From Chloroflexota bacterium (lineage in GTDB: Bacteria; Chloroflexota; FW602-bin22; JACPRP01): DNA of 28,674 nucleotides. The translations under genes and the position numbers were made by a program. This document shows positions 24,186 through 28,674 of this stretch, piece by piece (position 1 is the stretch's first letter; the number at the start of each line of letters is the position of its first letter). The notes beneath the pieces are model-generated. The model ran no database searches and was not told the DNA's origin. It saw only the letters and a list, made by a program, of their open reading frames with translations. The stretch lies in contig JACQUC010000088.1 in NCBI GenBank assembly GCA_016210495.1, positions 1 to 28,674 of the forward strand, in the 5' to 3' direction.

Positions 24186-24517
24186 TGAGCCGTCTTTCGG
24201 GGGGGGGTCATGTCTCCTACGCCTTGTCGACAGGCGACAAATGTTGCGTCGTATCTTTGTCCAGTGTGAGCGTTGACAGTCGGCGTGGGCTGAGGTAGGA
24301 TATCTGTCAGTTCAACACCTAGATAGCCACCAGTCGGCCGCGTTCGCTGCCAGCGTGCTCTCCCGGTGCCGCGTGCACAATCGGGTACGCGGTCGACGCG
24401 CCACAACCGAAGAATAACTCTCCTAGATGGAAGCTGTGATCCGAGGCGCATGGTCGAACGCACCGCCACGCGGTGCATTCGACACTGGTCGCTCAAGCCT
24501 CGGGGAGCCAGTAGCGA

Positions 24518-24550
24518 AACCGACCATCAAGAGGTGGTCGGTTCTTGTTT
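24518..24550 (+). terminator. Intrinsic terminator
   Basis: AACCGACCA (24518-24526), an 8-base loop and TGGTCGGTT (24535-24543) form a perfect 9-bp stem directly followed by CTTGTTTT on the plus strand. This is the best rho-independent terminator in the window, yet no clear plus-strand gene ends just before it. Confidence 0.75.
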
Positions 24551-25013
24551 TGGGCGTTTTGCGCCGCCAGAATCACCTCGATGTCGCTCGCTGCGACCAG
24601 TAGGTGAAGTGGCTTGACCCGTGGAATTGCGCCCATTTGCCCAGAATCCAAGTTTATTCTAATACGGCCGGAGCGTCTGTGACCGAAGTCACTTTTTCGT
24701 CGTATTTGAGCAGTCCTGGTTGACACAGGCGAGTTGCACCTCTGACGTGGCGGTGAGCAGCGTCAGGCGCGCGAGGTAGGATGTCGTGCCTGGCTGCGTA
24801 CGTGTTAGTGGCAAATAAGTGGGGGGATGGCGTGAGTATGTGGCGATACATCATGCCTTCGTCCGCTGGACGTGGAAAAGGAGATCATGTGATCAGGTCT
24901 TTCTCTGAGTTGACCGCGCTTACATTCGCAGTTAGGGTCGCTGCCCCCAGGCACGAGCAGCGGCGAGCATCCAGTCCAGTGAACAACAGCTTGGTTTTGG
25001 AGGTAGGACGCTA

Positions 25014-28000
25014 ATGAAGCGGTCGTTTCAGAGCAAGCTCCTTTCGGTCTCTCTTGGTCTGATGCTGCTGGCTCTCACCGCGATGGGCCTGGTAAGCTCT
25101 CCGGCAGCCGAGGCGTTGGGGCCCAACGCGATGCGGGGGGGATTCAATGCCAATTCTCTCCCCGGCAACGATGACGGTTCCACAGGCGCGATCCCGCTTG
25201 GCTTCACGGCTAACTTCTTCGGCAATAGCTACACCAGTGTGTACATAAACAACAACGGCAACCTCACTTTCGTCAGCCCGCAGGGGACCTACACGCCCTA
25301 CAACCTGACCACCACGGGCAGCAAAATCGTGGCGCCGTTCTTCGCCGACGTCGACACGAGGACCGGAAGCGTCGTGACCTATGGCGACGGCAGCGTGGAT
25401 GGACACCGCGCGTTGGGGGCGAACTGGCCCGGCGTTGGCTGCTACTCCACCAACACGACAGTCTTGAACTACTTCCAGGCGTTGCTGATCGATCGCTCCG
25501 ATACTGGCGCCGGAAATTTCGACATCGAGTTCAATTACGACCAGATTAAGTGGGAGACCGGCGCGGCCAGCGGCGGAAATAGCTCTTGCCGGGGTGGTTT
25601 CTCTGCTCGAGTCGGGTACTCCAATGGATCGGGCCTCCCGGGAACTTTTTACGAGCTCCCCGGGTCGGGTAATCCCGGAGCCTTCCTCGATACCACTGTA
25701 ACCGGCTTGATTCACAACAGCCTGAACAGCGGACAGCTCGGCCGGTACGTCTTCAACGTGCGCAACGGCACGCCGGTGCAGTCGGATCTAGCCCTGTCGA
25801 TGACGGCGACACCCAACCAGCCGATGGTCGGCAACCCACTGACTTACAATCTAACCGTTTCAAATCTCGGCCCGGAGCCGGCTACCGGGGTGATTCTGAC
25901 CGATACCCTGCCTGCCGGCATCCCCTTCGCGGTGTCCATGCCCAGCTCGCCCAATTGCGATCTCAGTGCTTCGCCCACGGTAAGCTGCAACCTTGGAAGC
26001 ATCGCCGTGAACGGAAGTGCCTCGGCCTCGATTGTCGTTACACCTACCACCCAGGGCACCATAGTCAGCACGGCAGGCGTGAGAGCGAACCAGCCTGACC
26101 CGAACCTCAGCAACAACACAGCCTCGGTCTCCACCACCGTCATTGGGGCCACCAGCACCACTCTATCGGCATCGCCGGCGATCGGAACCTACGGGAGCAC
26201 GACCGCACTTTCTGCCGCGCTCACCGCTGGTGGGTCCCCGGTGTCAGGGAGACTGATCAGCTTCGCGCTCGGTGGCGCAACGGTGGGCAGCGCCACAACC
26301 GATGGCAACGGCATCGCGACGCTCAACGGCACCAGCCTCTCCGGGTTGAACGCGGGGAGCTACCCCGGCGCCGTCTCGGCTAGCTTCGCTGGGGATGTCA
26401 CCTACGCCGCTTCCAGCGCTACCGCAGCGCTAACGGTTACCCGTGCCCCCCTTACGGGCAGCATTACGGCCGCCAATAAGGTCTACGATGGCACGACGGC
26501 GGCGACTATCACCGGGCGCTTCCTCAATGGGGTAATTGGAGCGGACCAGGTGAGCTACGTGGGGGGGACGGCGACGTTTGCCACCAAGGAAGTCGGCAAT
26601 TTGAAGCTAGTGACAGCTACCGGGCTGAGTCTGTCTGGCGCTGACGCGGGCAACTACACCGTGAACAGCACTGCCACGACCACGGCCGACATCACGGCCC
26701 GGCCCCTGACCGTGAGCGCCACCGGTGTCAGCAAGGTCTACGATGGGAACACCAGCGCCACGGTTACCCTTTCCGATAATCGTGTTAGCGGCGACGTGCT
26801 GACCGACAGCTACACCGGTGCCGCATTCGCCGACAAGAACGTCGGCGTGGGCAAGACTGTTAGCGTGAGCGGCGTCTCGATCAGCGGGGCTGACGCGGGC
26901 AACTACACCGTGAACAGCGCTGCCACGACCACAGCCAACATCACCCCGGCGCCTCTCACCGTGACCGCCGATAACAAGACCAAGATCCAGGGGCAGCCTG
27001 ATCCAACCTTGACCGTCAGCTACACGGGCTTCGTTAACAGCGAGCGTCTGGAGACCTCGGGGGTCACCGGTGCTCCGGCATTCGTCCATACCAACATGAA
27101 CGATAGCCCGATCGGCGTGTATTCAATTGCGGTGACGAGTGGCACACTGCACGCTCAGAACTACAGCTTCAGCTTTGTGAACGGCAGTCTCATAATCGAT
27201 TACCTGACGATCACCGGAACGATTTCCCCGAATCCCAATGACAAGGGCTGGAACAACACCAACGCCACGGTCACGTTCACATGCGCCGACGGCTCTGTCA
27301 ACGGCGTTCCCCTGATTGGCATAGCTTCCTGCCCTGGTCCCGTGAACTTGGCTGGCGAAGGCGCCGGTCAAGTTGTGAACGGGACGGTTGTCGACAAAGC
27401 TGGGAACGAAGTCAGCACGAGTCTTTCGGTCAATATCGACAAGACTCCGCCTTCCGCGGCGCTATCGGTCACCGTGGGCACTCCAGGCACCAACGGCTGG
27501 TACACCAGCGATGTCACGGTCAGCACAACAGGCAGCGACACCATCAGTGGCCCTGTGGTCTGCACTGGCAATCAAACCCAAACCGCTGAGACCGCGGGCA
27601 CTGCCTTCGACGGCTCCTGTACCAACGACGCAGGGTTGACTACGAGCGCCGCTCCGCTCACGGTCAAGTTAGACAAGACACCGCCTTCTGCGGCGCTTTC
27701 GGTCACCGCGGGCACTGCCGGGACTAACGGCTGGTACACCAGCGATGTCACGGTTGGCACAACAGGCAGCGACTCCATCAGCAGTCCGGTGTTCTGCACT
27801 GCCAATCAAACCCAAACCGCTGACACGGCGGGCACTGCCTTCAACGGCTCTTGTACCAACCATGCAGGGTTGACTACGAGCGCGACTCCGCTCACCGTGA
27901 AGCTCGACAAGACGGCTCCGACGACCAATGTCAACTTCTCGGTCATGGCCGGCGCCAGCGGCATCTATCTTCCAGTAGTGAAAGTGACGCTCGCCGCCAC

Positions 28001-28674
28001 GGACACCGTTAGCGGCTTGGGGCCAACCTACTATAAGCTGGAGGGCGGCCTCACCAGGAGCTGGACGCCCTATACCCGGACTTTCATGGTCAACGCCGAC
28101 ATCGTGACTCCCACGATAGTCTCCTTCTATTCGGTGGACAATGCCGGCAATGTGGAGCAGACCACCAGGGAGACGGTGAATCGCTCCAAAGGCTTCGCCT
28201 TGCTGAGCGCGGCGGCTTCCGGCTCGGCTCAAGGCACGATCGTGAAGGGCTACCTCTGGGGTGCTTCCGGCCAGATCTACAACGTGAGCTTGTCTTCCAC
28301 CAGCGGGAACTGCATTGGCCCTTCCATTCCGCTTGGGAACCCGATCTCGGTGACGACTTCGCCCACGGGTACGGTCAGCTTCTTGCAGAGCTATCCACAG
28401 GCTACGTGGGTGAATGAGCGCGATGGCATCAGCGCCACGGTCGCCGACCCGGACAATGCCAGAGCCACTTTCTCGGCCTGTCGGCTCGCGACGACCCGCA
28501 ACGTAACCTGGATCGACGCCGCCACATTGCCGCTGGATGGCTCGGCTTCACAGTATCTGCTGAACTACCAGCCGAAGTGGTTCAAGATTCCGGCGAGTCC
28601 TGGCCAGCGCACCCAGATCCAGCTCACTTACAAGCCAGGCAGCGCGATTATCCTCTATAAAGGCCTGCCGGGAC
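25014..28674 (+). CDS. Secreted multi-domain surface protein (NIDO, DUF11, YDG/MBG, Ig-like repeats), 3' end outside window
   Basis: An uninterrupted frame runs from ATG 25014 to the window end, 1220 residues with no stop. A Sec signal (KLLSVSLGLMLLALTAMGLVSSPAAEA) covers residues 1-34. Then follow a nidogen-like NIDO domain (about 55-250: SVYINNNGNLTFVSP, KIVAPFFADVDTR), a DUF11 domain (257-375: SDLALSMTATPNQPMVGNPLTYNLTV-type), a bacterial Ig-like Big_3 domain (379-477), two YDG domains (478-561 and 562-645: KVYDGTT and KVYDGNT, each ending SGADAGNYTVNS), an MBG-like domain (646-730), a diverged Ig-like unit (about 730-808), two near-identical 78-residue units (809-886 and 887-964) starting DKTPPSAALSVT, and a domain with YYKLEGG and SVDNAGNVE (965-1060). 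The last 160 residues are unassigned. It is probably an extracellular adhesin or matrix protein. The ribosome site GGAGG lies 10 bases upstream. Confidence 0.93.
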   Translation, partial: MKRSFQSKLLSVSLGLMLLALTAMGLVSSPAAEALGPNAMRGGFNANSLPGNDDGSTGAIPLGFTANFFGNSYTSVYINNNGNLTFVSPQGTYTPYNLTTTGSKIVAPFFADVDTRTGSVVTYGDGSVDGHRALGANWPGVGCYSTNTTVLNYFQALLIDRSDTGAGNFDIEFNYDQIKWETGAASGGNSSCRGGFSARVGYSNGSGLPGTFYELPGSGNPGAFLDTTVTGLIHNSLNSGQLGRYVFNVRNGTPVQSDLALSMTATPNQPMVGNPLTYNLTVSNLGPEPATGVILTDTLPAGIPFAVSMPSSPNCDLSASPTVSCNLGSIAVNGSASASIVVTPTTQGTIVSTAGVRANQPDPNLSNNTASVSTTVIGATSTTLSASPAIGTYGSTTALSAALTAGGSPVSGRLISFALGGATVGSATTDGNGIATLNGTSLSGLNAGSYPGAVSASFAGDVTYAASSATAALTVTRAPLTGSITAANKVYDGTTAATITGRFLNGVIGADQVSYVGGTATFATKEVGNLKLVTATGLSLSGADAGNYTVNSTATTTADITARPLTVSATGVSKVYDGNTSATVTLSDNRVSGDVLTDSYTGAAFADKNVGVGKTVSVSGVSISGADAGNYTVNSAATTTANITPAPLTVTADNKTKIQGQPDPTLTVSYTGFVNSERLETSGVTGAPAFVHTNMNDSPIGVYSIAVTSGTLHAQNYSFSFVNGSLIIDYLTITGTISPNPNDKGWNNTNATVTFTCADGSVNGVPLIGIASCPGPVNLAGEGAGQVVNGTVVDKAGNEVSTSLSVNIDKTPPSAALSVTVGTPGTNGWYTSDVTVSTTGSDTISGPVVCTGNQTQTAETAGTAFDGSCTNDAGLTTSAAPLTVKLDKTPPSAALSVTAGTAGTNGWYTSDVTVGTTGSDSISSPVFCTANQTQTADTAGTAFNGSCTNHAGLTTSATPLTVKLDKTAPTTNVNFSVMAGASGIYLPVVKVTLAATDTVSGLGPTYYKLEGGLTRSWTPYTRTFMVNADIVTPTIVSFYSVDNAGNVEQTTRETVNRSKGFALLSAAASGSAQGTIVKGYLWGASGQIYNVSLSSTSGNCIGPSIPLGNPISVTTSPTGTVSFLQSYPQATWVNERDGISATVADPDNARATFSACRLATTRNVTWIDAATLPLDGSASQYLLNYQPKWFKIPASPGQRTQIQLTYKPGSAIILYKGLPG
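26640..26948 (+). repeat. Duplicated YDG-domain segment
   Basis: The block beginning GCTGACGCGGGCAACTACAC occurs at 26640 and again at 26889, 249 bases (83 codons) apart, and stays nearly identical for about 55 bases. It marks the ends of two tandem YDG domains within the surface-protein gene. Confidence 0.85.
27438..27905 (+). repeat. Two tandem 234-bp coding repeats
   Basis: Copies at 27438-27671 and 27672-27905 are exactly 234 bases (78 codons) each and about 88% identical by my count (roughly 29 differences), with a third unit beginning at 27906 (GACAAGACGGCTCCG) that soon diverges. Each encodes DKTPPSAALSVT through TKL/VKL, with two Cys (VCTGN/FCTAN and GSCTN) probably forming a disulfide per unit. 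Confidence 0.95.

Larger units (their letters stand above)
24112..25013. other. Gene-poor region before the surface-protein gene
   Basis: No ORF in this 902-base stretch has recognisable protein features on either strand. It contains a promoter-like motif at 24157-24185, a G8 run at 24202-24209, a good intrinsic terminator at 24518-24550 and the ribosome site of the next gene (GGAGG at 24999-25003). It may be decayed sequence left with the cyclase relic, possibly carrying an untranslated RNA. Confidence 0.6.

Noticed and set aside
24493..24726. Minus-strand 77-aa frame containing VKPLHLLVAASDIEVILAAQ
   Set aside because: Part of it looks protein-like, but I could not match it to any family and it spans a plus-strand terminator. 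It may be a degraded gene fragment, with support too weak to list.
24781..25014. 77-aa plus-strand frame ending at the start of the surface-protein gene
   Set aside because: It has no ribosome site or motif and low-complexity composition. The TAA/ATG overlap alone is not enough.
25011..28232. Several minus-strand frames opposite the surface-protein gene
   Set aside because: They run antisense to a clear signal-peptide-bearing repetitive protein and repeat with its period, as shadows do.

Overview
The window reads as a GC-rich (about 60% by impression) bacterial chromosome segment, most likely from an anaerobic or facultative member of the Chloroflexota. That placement is an inference. It rests on several families of short GC-rich intergenic palindromes, frequent GTG/TTG starts, a translin-family protein beside a selenocysteine formate dehydrogenase, a membrane pyrophosphatase, and a giant NIDO/DUF11/YDG surface protein. 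No rRNA or other phylogenetic marker is present, and I found no tRNA, CRISPR array or intact insertion sequence.

Layout. Positions 1-79 hold the end of an unknown gene. Positions 80-1863 carry a repeat-rich leader, a small ORF containing a (CT)14 microsatellite, a small helical protein and a response regulator with a degenerate receiver. Positions 2051-4848 (minus) are a two-gene operon: a UbiD-family decarboxylase whose TGA overlaps the ATG of a phenylacetate-CoA-ligase-like enzyme. Positions 4961-5075 are palindromic repeats. Positions 5081-6578 (minus) hold a cytosolic histidine kinase and an orphan beta-domain ORF.

Positions 6862-9672 (plus) encode a formate dehydrogenase catalytic subunit read through an in-frame UGA at 7966-7968, with a SECIS-like hairpin placed as in E. 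coli fdhF. An ORF caller that treats UGA only as stop splits it in two. It is followed by a translin-family gene, a K+-independent-type proton pyrophosphatase (hppA) and undecaprenyl-diphosphatase (uppP). Formate oxidation, pyrophosphate-driven ion pumping and lipid-carrier recycling are all energy- or envelope-linked, but only fdhA and the translin gene look co-transcribed.

Positions 13670-16199 hold an orphan Tat-exported solute-binding protein, a LOG/TIGR00725-type protein and an RNA 2',3'-cyclic phosphodiesterase, separated by palindromic repeats. Positions 16491-23216 (minus) are a complete dipeptide/oligopeptide-type ABC importer (binding lipoprotein, two permeases, two ATPases) ending with a metal-dependent amidohydrolase. 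A good sigma-70-type promoter lies about 280 bases upstream of the first gene.

Positions 23560-24111 are a decayed, frameshifted nucleotide-cyclase/AAA-ATPase regulator. Positions 24112-25013 are largely non-coding, with a promoter-like motif and a convincing terminator that may bound a small RNA. From 25014 to the window end runs one uninterrupted reading frame for a secreted multi-domain surface protein, with exact 234-bp tandem repeats.
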